Source: an uncultured Clostridia bacterium
GTDB lineage: Bacteria > Bacillota > Clostridia > Peptostreptococcales > Acidaminobacteraceae
Direction of reading: 5' to 3'
Assembly: GCA_927417275.1 (NCBI GenBank)
Contig: CAKMJV010000029.1
Span: 1-36,974, forward strand
DNA length: 36,974 nt
Under the pieces are notes generated by a model. That model was not told where the DNA came from and did no database searches. It was given only the letters and a program-made list of their open reading frames with translations. Positions 25,315-33,785 of this stretch are shown one piece after another; position 1 is the stretch's first letter; each line of letters starts with the position of its first letter. A program made the position numbers and the translations under genes.

Positions 25315-25354
25315 AAAACGGCTATAGAGATGTGATTTGCTCTATAGCCGTTTT
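25315..25354 (+). terminator. Terminator after the PrcB-like lipoprotein gene
   Basis: Perfect 15-bp stem (25315-25329 and 25340-25354) with a 10-nt loop. The 3' arm ends in CCGTTTT, so the T-tract is part of the stem; the structure is symmetrical and would also stop transcription from the right. Confidence 0.85.
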
Positions 25355-25779
25355 CCATTTCAGATATTCATTTAATTCCTCATTCCGATTGATTCTTCAA
25401 ATACGCTACTTGATCTTTACTATTAGACAATATGATTTCATCTATGCTAAATACGATTATGCCTATGTTTTCACCCATAATGAACTGAGGCATGTTGTTC
25501 TTCTCCATATGCAGCGCTCTGTAATGCGCTTCTTCAGGTGCTTCCACTTTTACGTTTTTTAACAGCTTCTGTCAGCAGGAACTCAATTTGCCCATTAATG
25601 GACCTGAAATCATCTTCTGCCTAGGCCACGAGGTTTTCCCAAAGGGACGGAGACAATCGAAGCAATAGTTAATTGAATTTTCTTTGCAAATGAAGCGCGA
25701 TACGTCATAAATTCGTAGACTTTTTTGATGCTCGGGAAGATGAGTTACTTCCGAAACGAACCCAGAGTGAAGGTTTTAT
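25355..25779. other. Gene-free stretch with decayed coding sequence
   Basis: No intact gene is seen. The minus strand contains the ribbon-helix-helix remnant at 25534-25668. Downstream of it, in another frame, an open stretch of 55 codons (25380-25547, possible GTG start, beginning VEAPEEAHYRALHMEKNN) has no recognised family and could be the next decayed gene. Between 25669 and 25779 I see nothing that can be assigned. Confidence 0.5.
25534..25668 (-). pseudogene. Arc-like ribbon-helix-helix DNA-binding protein, decayed
   Basis: The minus strand reads LLLRLSPSLWENLVA, stop, AEDDFRSINGQIEFLLTEA, VKKRKSGST. This is the usual ~50-aa Arc-family protein of Firmicutes (ISPxLWxxLxxWAEDEFRSINGQIEYLL). 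An in-frame TAG (25621-25623) stands exactly where relatives have Trp (TGG to TAG), and a TAA just before LLLR removes any start codon. So the N-terminus is lost and there is a nonsense mutation. Two lesions make expression as one protein very unlikely. Confidence 0.72.
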
Positions 25780-26856
25780 CTAATGTGTGTGACGATGATG
25801 CAAATCAGGTAAATGTCCATGCACATGTTCCATTTCTTCGTGTGTATGTGCGTGTGAATGTTCACCTACGATTATAGGGTCATGATAGTGGTTGTGATGG
25901 CCATCGTTATGACTATGCTTATGTTCATGGAATTCACTTACATGAACATGACTATGTTTATGGTCTTCTGATACTGCAAAATAGGTACCGATTAACATGA
26001 TGAAAAGCGCGATCATAAAGGTCATCGTTACAGGCTCTCTTAATACAATCCACGAGATAATGACGCCAATAAAAGGTGCCGTCGCATAAAACGCACTTGT
26101 TCTGGCAGCACCTAAGTCACGTTGTGCCATAATGTAAAGATAAATACTCATCCCGTAAGCCACAAATCCGAGTAGCAATGCGAGTGCAATATAAAGTAGG
26201 TTGAAACTCAGACTATTGATGGTAAAATATATGATCAGTGATCCTATACCTGATCCAAACCCCTTTACGACGACGATTTGTAGAGGATCCTTGAGCGATA
26301 ACATGCGCGTGCAGTTGTTTTCAAAACCCCAAGCGATGCATGCCAAAATGACAAATATTGATCCTATGGAAAATGTTAAACTACTAACATCTTGCAAAGA
26401 TAAAAGCATACTGGATAGCGTTATGAAAATAATAGCGATCCACATGCGCTTCCCTATGGTTTCTTTAAAAATCAGCATGGCAATTAGTGTCGTCGCTACG
26501 ATTTCAAAATTATTTAAGAGCGAAGCGTTTGATGAAGTGGTTAGCGTTAATCCGATCATCAATAAGATTGGTGCTGCTATATCCAATAGAATCATACCTA
26601 TAATGTATGGTAACTCTTTTGCAGTCATTCTTGCTTCTTTTTTCTCTTGTTTCATCATAACTTGAATGAGATTAATGCCTAACATCCCTACGCCGGCTCC
26701 TAAATAGAGTAGCGCAGCCATTAAAGTAGGTGGAATTTCTACGAGTAACAACTTTGAAACGGGGGAACTGATTCCGTAAAGGAGTGCAGCTAATATCGCA
26801 TAGCCAATTGATTTTAATTTCTTAGATTGTCGAATAACCATTTTTGATGACGTCAT
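25780..26856 (-). CDS. EamA/DMT-family transporter with a histidine-rich tail
   Basis: 358-aa membrane protein with about ten transmembrane helices in two EamA repeats (about 14-150 and 165-292). The last 63 residues (from about 296) contain 23 His in HKHSH, HNDGHHNHYH and HSHAHTH patterns and are expected to face the cytosol, forming a metal-binding tail like those of nickel, cobalt or zinc transporters. Ordinary EamA exporters of metabolites lack such a tail. AGAGGG lies 9 nt before ATG. The promoter overlaps a C-run/G-run operator of the CsoR/RcnR type. Together these suggest export of, or regulation by, a transition metal; the substrate is unknown. Confidence 0.88.
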   Translation of the reverse strand: MTSSKMVIRQSKKLKSIGYAILAALLYGISSPVSKLLLVEIPPTLMAALLYLGAGVGMLGINLIQVMMKQEKKEARMTAKELPYIIGMILLDIAAPILLMIGLTLTTSSNASLLNNFEIVATTLIAMLIFKETIGKRMWIAIIFITLSSMLLSLQDVSSLTFSIGSIFVILACIAWGFENNCTRMLSLKDPLQIVVVKGFGSGIGSLIIYFTINSLSFNLLYIALALLLGFVAYGMSIYLYIMAQRDLGAARTSAFYATAPFIGVIISWIVLREPVTMTFMIALFIMLIGTYFAVSEDHKHSHVHVSEFHEHKHSHNDGHHNHYHDPIIVGEHSHAHTHEEMEHVHGHLPDLHHRHTH

Positions 26857-26901
26857 TATGTTTTACCCTCTCTCTGAAATACGTATGTGTACCAGTCTTC
26901 C

Positions 26902-26920
26902 ATATCCCCTGTAGGGGGTT
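26902..26920. promoter_or_regulatory. CsoR-like operator at the EamA transporter start
   Basis: ATATCCCC-TGTA-GGGGGTT (26902-26920): CCCC and GGGG(G) arms around a 4-nt centre, flanked by A/T. It lies immediately downstream of the -10 box, the same arrangement as at 24400-24420. The centre is shorter (4 against 7 nt), so the two sites need not be bound by the same protein. Confidence 0.55.
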
Positions 26921-26926
26921 TTTATC

Positions 26927-26955
26927 ATTGTATCACAGAATGCTTCTTTTTATAA
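26927..26955 (-). promoter_or_regulatory. Promoter of the EamA transporter gene
   Basis: Minus strand: TTATAA as a poor -35 (26950-26955), 17 nt, and an extended -10 TGA-TACAAT (hexamer 26927-26932). Predicted start near 26920, at the edge of the operator. Confidence 0.55.
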
Positions 26956-27020
26956 CATGAACTGAATAATCCGCTTTTATTTGCATAGAAAACGCACAGT
27001 TGAATCTGTTTGGTTTATCC

Positions 27021-27049
27021 AAAAAAATAACCGCCCTTAGGGTCGGTTA
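27021..27049 (-). terminator. Terminator overlapping the fic stop codon
   Basis: TAACCG-CCC (27028-27036) pairs with GGG-T-CGGTTA (27040-27049) with one bulged base; the three-base loop is the TAA stop codon itself. Seven T follow on the minus strand (27021-27027). The last codons of the gene are thus part of the terminator stem. Confidence 0.85.
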
Positions 27050-28107
27050 CGCAAATCATAATCTGAATTTCTAATGTAAGCAGTACTTCTACCCGCACCA
27101 GTTTTAATAATATAGCCTTCTTTTAATAGCTCCGAAAGGGTAAGTTCAACGGTAGACATGCTAATATCAGGACATTTTTCGAGAATACTCTTTTTTGATA
27201 ACTTGTGTAAGGTACTATCAAATAACTGCCTAACTCTTTCGGGTTTTGAAAGTGCTTTATTATGAAAATGATCCACTCTTGATGAAAATTCTTTATAGGC
27301 ATTAAAGAGCACTTCTAAGTAATATTTCACAAATGGCAAGTAACTGTGTTTGCTATCAATCCACCCATTCGAACTTTCTTCAAGTTTTTCGTAATAAGTT
27401 ATTTTTGTTTTTTCTATAATCATTTCCAAACTGATATACTTTCCAACGCTATAGCCTGAACGATAAAGTAGCAAAAGAGTAAGCAATCTGCTCATTCTGC
27501 CATTGCCATCATTAAATGGATGTATACAAAGAAAATCAAAAATAAACATTGGAATTAACAGCAGTGGGTTGTGAACCTCTGCATTTAATGCTTCTATAAA
27601 TGTACTTGAAAGTCTTTCCATAGCATCTGGCGTTTCAAATGCAGATAAAGGTTGAAATCTGATACGTTCCTTTCCATCGATGTTTTCAGTTATGATATTA
27701 TCTGCGTTCTTAAATCGTCCACCTGTGACAGTTGGATTAAACGCATATAGATCTCTATGCAGTTGCAAAATCACACCAACTCTCGGGGTCATATATTCAT
27801 AATTTTCATGAATTAACTGAAGCACCTCTCGATAACCGGCAATTTCGGACTCGGAGCGGTTTCTGGGTTCAACTTTTTCTTTTACTATGGCATTTAGCCG
27901 CTCATCCGAAGTATATATGCCTTCAATCCGATTAGATGCGCCCGTACTTTGAACTTTTGCGATTTCTAACATCGCATCTAGTATATCTGGTTTTGCTTCC
28001 ATGAAAAGCGCTTGTTTGCCCTTATACTCGTGTATTGCTGAAACCATATTAATAATTTCACTGCATAACAATTCACTTGGAATCTTACTATAATCAAAAG
28101 CGCGCAT
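27037..28107 (-). CDS. Fic-family AMP-transferase with N-terminal inhibitory helix
   Basis: 356-aa protein. The Fic core contains the full active loop HPFNDGNGRMSR (196-207). An inhibitory motif S-N-R-I-E-G (58-63) lies N-terminal to it, so this is a class II Fic protein kept in check by its own helix, with no separate antitoxin gene visible. The C-terminal ~80 residues (LSKKSILEKCPDISMSTVELTLSEL... to the end) form a winged-helix domain typical of Fic/DUF4172-type proteins and suited to DNA binding. Probable activity: AMPylation of a host protein; target unknown. Start chosen at ATG 28107 with GAAGGTG 4 nt upstream; the longer reading starting 13 codons earlier lies inside the promoter. The promoter overlaps a three-box palindrome, suggesting autoregulation. 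Confidence 0.9.
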   Translation of the reverse strand: MRAFDYSKIPSELLCSEIINMVSAIHEYKGKQALFMEAKPDILDAMLEIAKVQSTGASNRIEGIYTSDERLNAIVKEKVEPRNRSESEIAGYREVLQLIHENYEYMTPRVGVILQLHRDLYAFNPTVTGGRFKNADNIITENIDGKERIRFQPLSAFETPDAMERLSSTFIEALNAEVHNPLLLIPMFIFDFLCIHPFNDGNGRMSRLLTLLLLYRSGYSVGKYISLEMIIEKTKITYYEKLEESSNGWIDSKHSYLPFVKYYLEVLFNAYKEFSSRVDHFHNKALSKPERVRQLFDSTLHKLSKKSILEKCPDISMSTVELTLSELLKEGYIIKTGAGRSTAYIRNSDYDLRNRP

Positions 28108-28117
28108 ATTACACCTT

Positions 28118-28173
28118 CTTTCTGCACAATCACTATCTTTCTGCATTATTTTACACTAAAATTATGCAGAAAG
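28118..28173. promoter_or_regulatory. fic promoter with three CTTTCTGCA operator boxes
   Basis: Boxes CTTTCTGCA occur at 28118-28126 and 28137-28145 (19-bp period), and the inverted copy TGCAGAAAG at 28165-28173. Boxes 2 and 3 extend to a 16-bp inverted repeat with one mismatch around ACACT. The minus-strand promoter TTGCTT (28171-28176), 17 nt, TAAAAT (28148-28153) is inside this palindrome, and box 1 lies in the leader. Repression by a DNA-binding protein, possibly the winged-helix part of the Fic protein itself, is the simplest reading. Confidence 0.7.
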
Positions 28174-28261
28174 CAAGGTGCGTATGCAGATTCGCATGCC
28201 TAAATAGTGTGTGTAAATTGCCGATTTCTACATATCTTGCTTTTGTAGTAATACAATGCTC

Positions 28262-28821
28262 TCAACCCCTATCGTCCTCACGATTTGATGGCAATACTGT
28301 AACCACATCAGCATCTTTTGACGGCAATACACCCGAATCTTTTTTTCTGCCATCAATTCTATATTTATCACCGTTTACTGTATTGTCTAGACCTGTTTTA
28401 TAGATAAACGTAATATAATAGGGATCTACTATTCCATTTTCATCTGTTTTTCCAATAATCACTTTTTCAATTAAGCTCTCAAAAATATGACGATCAAATT
28501 TCTCTAGCTTAATGTTGCTATTCAATGCTGCCTTTAAACGATCAATTCGCTTTTTTAGTTCTACTTCATGTTCTAATTTCAGATTAAATCCTTCAATTTT
28601 CTCTTTAAGAGTTTTTTCTTCCTCACTTAGTTCATTCATAGAATTTTCAAATAAAGCTTTTTCTAATTGATCATCTAGCAAAAGATCTAAAATCTTTTTC
28701 TTTTTCTTTTGTACTTCATAATACTTACGCTCAAGAGTTTTAATCTTTTGCGCCACTGTTTCAACACCGAGCGTGTTTTCTACTCTTTTGACAAAGCTTT
28801 CAACGAGTTCTCTGTCTGCGC
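28262..28821 (-). pseudogene. C-terminal remnant of a large serine recombinase
   Basis: Reading in one frame from just after the chemoreceptor stop ([20 protein letters not shown]) through GVETVAQKIKTLERKYYE to the stop at 28262-28264. It contains the charged coiled-coil segment and the terminal domain (FDRHIFESLIEKVIIGKTDE, YYITFIYKTG) of phage/transposon serine integrases. The N-terminal catalytic domain with the nucleophilic Ser and the zinc domain are absent; upstream, the frame meets TAA inside the chemoreceptor stop region. An internal GTG (28756) could in theory begin a 164-aa protein, but no ribosome binding site or function is evident. A relic of an integrative element. Confidence 0.78.
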
Positions 28822-28824
28822 TGC

Positions 28825-30531
28825 TTAAATTTTAAATTTTTGTATTAATTGGTTTAATTCTTCTGACAAAAGAGACTGTCGATTTGCAACTGCCAAAACA
28901 TCATCCATTGCTGACGTGGATTTATCAACACTAGTTAAGATCCCTTCTGTATTGTTAGCAGTCAGCTGAGCTGTTAGAGCCACTGTTTCAATAGCAGTAC
29001 TTGTTTGTTCCATTGCATTTAATATTGAATTACTGCCATTTGCAATTTCTTCAGACATTTTCATAATAAAAATTGCATCATCTTGATATTTTACTGCCGT
29101 ATCTAAAAAGAGTTCATAGTCTGGATTCACGTTATTATCAATAAAGGCTAAAATATCTTGAGCGTTTTCCGAAAGATTTCTAAACGCTTCAATTACTTGC
29201 ATTATAACTTCTCTGATATTTGAAACGTTTTTAGAAGATTGCTCTGCTAATTTCCGTATTTCATCTGCAACAACTGCAAATCCTTTGCCCATTTCTCCCG
29301 CTCGTGCGGATTCTATGGCTGCATTTAATGCTAACAAATTTGTCTGAGAGGAAATGTCAGCAATAGAATCTGCCATTATCTTTATTTTCTCTACAACTTT
29401 GCCAGATTCGATAGCTTCTAGGATATTCTTCTGTTTTTCTAAATATATTTTCTTTGATAAATCAATAGCCACAGTTCCTTTTTCTTTGATTTCTTTCGCA
29501 CGAACTTGTATTTCCTTAGAAGCTTTATCTCCATCTTTAGCTTTATTTGAAAGTTCTGTTGTGTTTGAATTAATTTCTTCAATTGTTGCATTGACTTCTT
29601 CTGTTGTTGCACTTAAATCTTCAGTACCTGAGGCAATTTTTCGAGTAGAAGTTTGTATGTTTTGCATTTTTTCAGTAATATCTTCAATGGTAGTAGAAAG
29701 TTCATCGCTCGTTTCGCTGATTTTAAAAGAACTGTCCATTATGGCAGTTATTAAACCCTTTGTTTTTTCACCAGCCCTATTCAGTGCTTCAGCTAGCATC
29801 CCAATTTCATCTTTACTAACCACATTTATTCTTTCTCTTAAATCACCTTCACTAAGTGCATCTGCAAACAATAGAATGTTTTTTAACTTGATTGAGATCA
29901 TTCTTGAAATAATGATACCCAAAGTTATTGCAAAAATGAATCCAATCACCACCATAAATATCATTAGCTTTACAGATGCATCATAAATTTGATTATTATT
30001 ATCATTCGCAGCTTTAGCATCAGCCATATTATTCTCTATTACTTTATTAATCCCATCAAAAGCTTTTTGTCTTGCCTCATCAACTTCTAAAAAAACCATT
30101 CTGGCTTCCTCAATCTTATTTGCATCAAGCAACTCCGTTAACTCTTTTCTTGACATCATATAATTATCATGAGCTTCATTAAAAGCAAAGAATAATTCGC
30201 TTTCTTCACCTTCATTACTTGTCATTTTGATTTCTTCAGCAATCATCATCGCTTCATCAGTTAGAATTTGAATCTCATTTTTAAGCTCTTCCTTTTTCGT
30301 TGGATTACTTTCATTCATCAACAAAATCAAATTAGAGTGAATTTGTAAAAAAAGTTCTTTAAGTTGTCCGACTTCTCTTATATGTATAAGATTATCCTCA
30401 TACATGGTGATAGAGTTCATGTTAACTTTATCTATTTGAATAATACTGATAACACCTACCGCGCCTAACAACATTGCAATTAAAACAAAACATAGTATCA
30501 ACTTCTGAGCAATTTTCATTTTATTAAACAT
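28825..30531 (-). CDS. Methyl-accepting chemotaxis protein
   Basis: 568-aa chemoreceptor. TM1 ~8-30, a four-helix-bundle ligand domain (~35-185), TM2 ~190-212, a HAMP domain (~213-265) and a cytoplasmic signalling domain with the highly conserved hairpin tip [37 protein letters not shown] (~390-435). It passes ligand information to CheA/CheW. The start is ATG 30531 (GGAGG 5 nt upstream); the longer reading from a TTG overlaps this ribosome binding site. It starts 19 nt after the GGEEI cyclase gene, in one operon. The cytoplasmic domain around residues 455-490 ([20 protein letters not shown]) has an unusual insertion-like stretch. Confidence 0.94.
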   Translation of the reverse strand: MFNKMKIAQKLILCFVLIAMLLGAVGVISIIQIDKVNMNSITMYEDNLIHIREVGQLKELFLQIHSNLILLMNESNPTKKEELKNEIQILTDEAMMIAEEIKMTSNEGEESELFFAFNEAHDNYMMSRKELTELLDANKIEEARMVFLEVDEARQKAFDGINKVIENNMADAKAANDNNNQIYDASVKLMIFMVVIGFIFAITLGIIISRMISIKLKNILLFADALSEGDLRERINVVSKDEIGMLAEALNRAGEKTKGLITAIMDSSFKISETSDELSTTIEDITEKMQNIQTSTRKIASGTEDLSATTEEVNATIEEINSNTTELSNKAKDGDKASKEIQVRAKEIKEKGTVAIDLSKKIYLEKQKNILEAIESGKVVEKIKIMADSIADISSQTNLLALNAAIESARAGEMGKGFAVVADEIRKLAEQSSKNVSNIREVIMQVIEAFRNLSENAQDILAFIDNNVNPDYELFLDTAVKYQDDAIFIMKMSEEIANGSNSILNAMEQTSTAIETVALTAQLTANNTEGILTSVDKSTSAMDDVLAVANRQSLLSEELNQLIQKFKI

Positions 30532-30550
30532 TTTTTCCTCCAAAAATATA

Positions 30551-31231
30551 TTATGCTACGCAATTCTTCCCATTTTTTTTTGCATTGAGTAGTGCATTGT
30601 CCGCTGATTTTACAAGTTGTCTTATATCTTTTTCATCTTCAACAACTGTAGACACACCTACAGATATAGTTATATGGGGATATGGTTCATTATTCATATT
30701 CATCACATTTAATCTTATTTTTTCCGCAATAGACTTTGCACTTTTTTCATCACAATTTCGAAGTAAGATAACTATTTCTTCACCACCATATCGAAATACT
30801 GAGTCATTGATTCGAACTGATTCTTTAACCACTTTGCATACATTTGTTAAAACTTTGTCACCGATATCGTGTCCGTAATCATTGTTAAAATTTCTAAAAT
30901 TATCAATGTCCGAAAAAATTATTGAAAATGGACTTTCCATTTGCAAATTACCCATTAGATTGTCAAAGGCCCTTCTATTGAACAGCCCAGTTAATTCATC
31001 TATTTCAGATTCTATTCTTAGATGTTTATATGAACTTTCAAGTTTGCCGTATTTTTTGTTAAATAAGATAAACAACCAATAATTTAACAACCCAAACCCT
31101 ACTGCAATTAGAATGCAGTGTATCAAGTTCTCTCCGAATCTTGGCATTACAATATAATGATCAATCAGCCCAAATATAATCCAGAAAACTACAATCAAAG
31201 TAAACAAAGTAACATGATATACTATCTTCAA
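30551..31231 (-). CDS. Membrane-anchored diguanylate cyclase (GGEEI)
   Basis: 226-aa protein with two transmembrane helices (~5-28 and ~37-57) and a GGDEF domain (~78-226; [13 protein letters not shown]). The signature is GGEEI (149-153): Phe is replaced by Ile, a tolerated change, while the metal and GTP residues ([13 protein letters not shown]) are kept. An RxxD inhibition site (R140-IN-D143) lies five residues upstream. It starts with TTG, selected by AGGGGG 8 nt before it; no ATG in frame has a better site. Located between the HD-GYP and chemoreceptor genes and 19 nt from the latter. Confidence 0.88.
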   Translation of the reverse strand: MKIVYHVTLFTLIVVFWIIFGLIDHYIVMPRFGENLIHCILIAVGFGLLNYWLFILFNKKYGKLESSYKHLRIESEIDELTGLFNRRAFDNLMGNLQMESPFSIIFSDIDNFRNFNNDYGHDIGDKVLTNVCKVVKESVRINDSVFRYGGEEIVILLRNCDEKSAKSIAEKIRLNVMNMNNEPYPHITISVGVSTVVEDEKDIRQLVKSADNALLNAKKNGKNCVA

Positions 31232-31382
31232 CGAAATAACCCCCTATGCTTTTTTAGAGATGAAATTATTATTTGATAGTTTATTTTCATAATTTAAATC
31301 TGCGTTTCTCAAGAAGTTATTCGACACAAATTTTCTAACTCCTTTATTTTTCTATAATTCTTGAACTTCAAAAACAAGAAAA

Positions 31383-32264
31383 TTAGTTGCTGACCAATTG
31401 ATCTTTAATTTCTAAAAAAGCTTTTACTACCATCCTATCAAATTGTGTGTTTTGGTTATTAATTATTTCCGTAATTGCGACATCATGACTGAGACCTCTT
31501 CTATATGGTCTGTCAGAAGTCATTGCATCGAAAGTATCTGCAACAGCAATTATTCGAGAGCCTAATGGAATTTCTTCTTTTGATATTCCCGCAGGATATC
31601 CATTCCCATCATAACGCTCATGATGGTGCAAAATAATGGGTATTTCTTCTTTTATGAATTCAATATTTTTCAAAATACTGACACCTATCTCAGTATGACG
31701 TTTTATATAATTGTATTCATCGGCATCTAATTTTTCAGTTTTATTAAGAACAGCATCTGGTATGCCAATCTTACCAATATCATGAAATAATGCTGCTAGT
31801 TCTAATACCTTAAGTTCTTGCTCGGTTAAAAATAGTTTGTTTCCAATTAACAAAGCAATTTTAGATACACGTTCAGAATGTCCCGCAGTATATGCATCAC
31901 GTGCATCAAATGCGCTCGTCAAAGCAATTACTGTATTTTTATAGGACATACTAAGCTGGGTATAAGCATCCTTTAGTTCTTCGCTTTTCTTTTCTAAACT
32001 TCTGTTTTGTTTCTCAAGAGTTTTTGAAGCTATATATATTACATTTGATAGAAGTGTAAATAGGGTTATCAATCCACCAAATACTGTTAAAAAAATTATT
32101 CTATACAAATCAAAAATATGTAACTTAGCTTCATTACCATTACTATTAAATATATAATCAGTTGTAATGTGATTAATCAAAAAATAGGAAAGAAGAATAC
32201 CAGTTAGTAGAAAGGCTACGCTACTATAGAGCATGAAAGTTTTCATTAACGTATTATTTTTCAT
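31383..32264 (-). CDS. HD-GYP domain cyclic-di-GMP phosphodiesterase
   Basis: 293-aa protein with two transmembrane helices (~10-30 and ~54-78), a coiled-coil linker (~80-105) and an HD-GYP domain (~107-285). Metal-binding motif HDIGKIGIPDAVL (HD at 161-162), later HHHERYDGNGYPAG (213-226, GYP at 222-224) and ADTFDAMTSDRPYR are intact. It degrades c-di-GMP. TTGGAG lies 8 nt before ATG. Together with the GGEEI cyclase downstream it forms a make-and-break pair next to a chemoreceptor. The 151-nt gap to the next gene has no clear terminator. Confidence 0.93.
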   Translation of the reverse strand: MKNNTLMKTFMLYSSVAFLLTGILLSYFLINHITTDYIFNSNGNEAKLHIFDLYRIIFLTVFGGLITLFTLLSNVIYIASKTLEKQNRSLEKKSEELKDAYTQLSMSYKNTVIALTSAFDARDAYTAGHSERVSKIALLIGNKLFLTEQELKVLELAALFHDIGKIGIPDAVLNKTEKLDADEYNYIKRHTEIGVSILKNIEFIKEEIPIILHHHERYDGNGYPAGISKEEIPLGSRIIAVADTFDAMTSDRPYRRGLSHDVAITEIINNQNTQFDRMVVKAFLEIKDQLVSN

Positions 32265-32393
32265 TTTACATCTCCAAGTGAATAAAATAGGTTGAATGAC
32301 CTTATAATTAGAATACTCTGTTTATGTGTTGATTTTATGAAGAAAACATTTATTTTATAATAATCTAAAATATAGTAGAAGGAAGTGTTGAAG

Positions 32394-33008
32394 ATGAAGG
32401 AAGATGTCAAAAAAATTATGCGCCGGTATGATCGAATATCTCATGTTTATGATGTTTTCGAATCACCGATGGAACTTATGGCTTTAAAACAATGGCGTTT
32501 AGATCTTATGAAAGAGCTAAGTGGTAAGGTATTAGAGGTAGGTATAGGTAAAAACATCGCTTACTATCCTGAAAACATTGATATTACTGGTATTGATTTT
32601 AGCCAAGGCATGTTAAAAAAAGCAAGACTGAGAGCGGAGACCCTTGGGCGTCAAGTTCACTTATTACTAATGGATGCACAAGCCATGGATTTTGCTGATA
32701 ACTCATTTGATACTGTCTTTACGACATTTGTGTTTTGTTCTGTACCAGACCCAATTAAAGGACTCGAAGAAATAAGGCGCGTATGTAAAGAAAATGGAAA
32801 AATAATTCTTATTGAACATGTCAGAAGTGAACAGAAAGTAATTGGATTTTTGATGGATGTTCTCAATCCAGCTATTGTTAATCTTTACGGCGCAAATATT
32901 AACCGTAAAACGGTGGAAAATGTTCATGCAGCATGTTTTACTGAGATTGCGGTGACAAACCTTTATAGAGATATTGTTAAGAAAATTGTTATTAAAAACT
33001 TCAAGTAA
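32394..33008 (+). CDS. SAM-dependent class I methyltransferase
   Basis: 204-aa soluble methyltransferase. SAM-binding motif I VLEVGIGKN (~46-54), acidic motif II GIDFS, then MDAQAMDFADNSFDTVFTTF (motif III/IV) and a UbiE/PmtA-like remainder with ENVHAACF near the C-terminus. Substrate (quinone, phospholipid amine, small molecule or metal) cannot be told from sequence. Start is ATG 32394, where AAGGAAG lies 8 nt upstream; a GTG three codons earlier overlaps that site. It is divergent from the HD-GYP gene. The A/T-rich upstream region has a TATAAT but no convincing -35. Confidence 0.88.
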   Translation: MKEDVKKIMRRYDRISHVYDVFESPMELMALKQWRLDLMKELSGKVLEVGIGKNIAYYPENIDITGIDFSQGMLKKARLRAETLGRQVHLLLMDAQAMDFADNSFDTVFTTFVFCSVPDPIKGLEEIRRVCKENGKIILIEHVRSEQKVIGFLMDVLNPAIVNLYGANINRKTVENVHAACFTEIAVTNLYRDIVKKIVIKNFK

Positions 33009-33122
33009 TTGTGCATTATAAAATAGTACAAAATGTAATCTGACAGTTGTCAAAGTAATATTATTCATAAAATCCACACATAAATTTGCTAAAGTAATAT
33101 CATAACTACCTAGGAGAAACTT

Positions 33123-33785
33123 ATGAAAAAGATACTCATTCTATCATTTACAGTTTTACTAATTGTTTCTCTTGCAACTGCATGCGCGCCAAAGAGCACA
33201 CCAGAAGCGGAATCAATGCCAGAAACTACAGTCGCAACAGATGCAACTGAACCGACAACGATGCCAACAGAAATGAACGATTCATCAACGGAGGATATGC
33301 CGGAATACTTCGTTTATACAGCAAATGAAGGCGATGCAACTGTATCAGTGATCAACATGTCTACTATGAAAGTTGATGCTACCGTTTCTGTTGGAGAAGG
33401 TCCACATAATGTACAAACTACGCCTGATGGTAAGTATGTATATGTTGTAGAAAACAAAAACGGCACTATCTCTGGCATTGATACGATGAATAATTCCATT
33501 GCTAAAACCATCAATTTAGGCGTTGGACCAAGCCATATCGTATTTTCCGAGGATTCCAGCAAAGCTTATGTAACAGTTGCAGAAATGGAAGAAGATGCAG
33601 GTATGGATATGTCTGCTGAGAAAACGCTCGGTAACGTCTATGTTGTCGATTTGCAAAGCGACAGTATTATAACTAAAGTTCCAGTAGCCGTGATGCCTCA
33701 TGGACTTCGTTTGTCAACAGATGTTTATTTCTTCAACCCCAAGTCCTGCCGTAAGCAAAATATGTGGCGAATATATAGCACTTGA
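33123..33785 (+). pseudogene. YVTN beta-propeller lipoprotein, truncated
   Basis: Signal peptide with lipobox ATAC, a Thr/Glu/Pro linker (~24-58), then YVTN/YncE-type propeller blades (VYTANEGDATVSVIN, TPDGKYVYVVENKNGTISGID). Only about three of the expected seven blades are present. The reading ends in a run (DVYFFNPKSCRKQNMWRIYS) unlike a propeller. Family sequence is recognisable to PHGLRLSTDG, then from about 33721 the DNA belongs to the 3' part of the convergent sensor gene. So the C-terminal half is missing, lost in a deletion that fused two genes tail-to-tail. TAGGAG precedes ATG. Proteins of this family bind ligands outside the cell; function of the stump is doubtful. Confidence 0.8.

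Noticed and set aside
28565..28756. Intact 164-aa coiled-coil protein starting at GTG 28756
   Set aside because: In-frame recombinase sequence continues upstream of that GTG to the chemoreceptor stop, so the GTG is internal to a truncated recombinase and not a true start.
31232..31382. Possible c-di-GMP riboswitch before the GGEEI cyclase
   Set aside because: The 151-nt gap lacks the conserved GEMM features and no other known riboswitch core was found.
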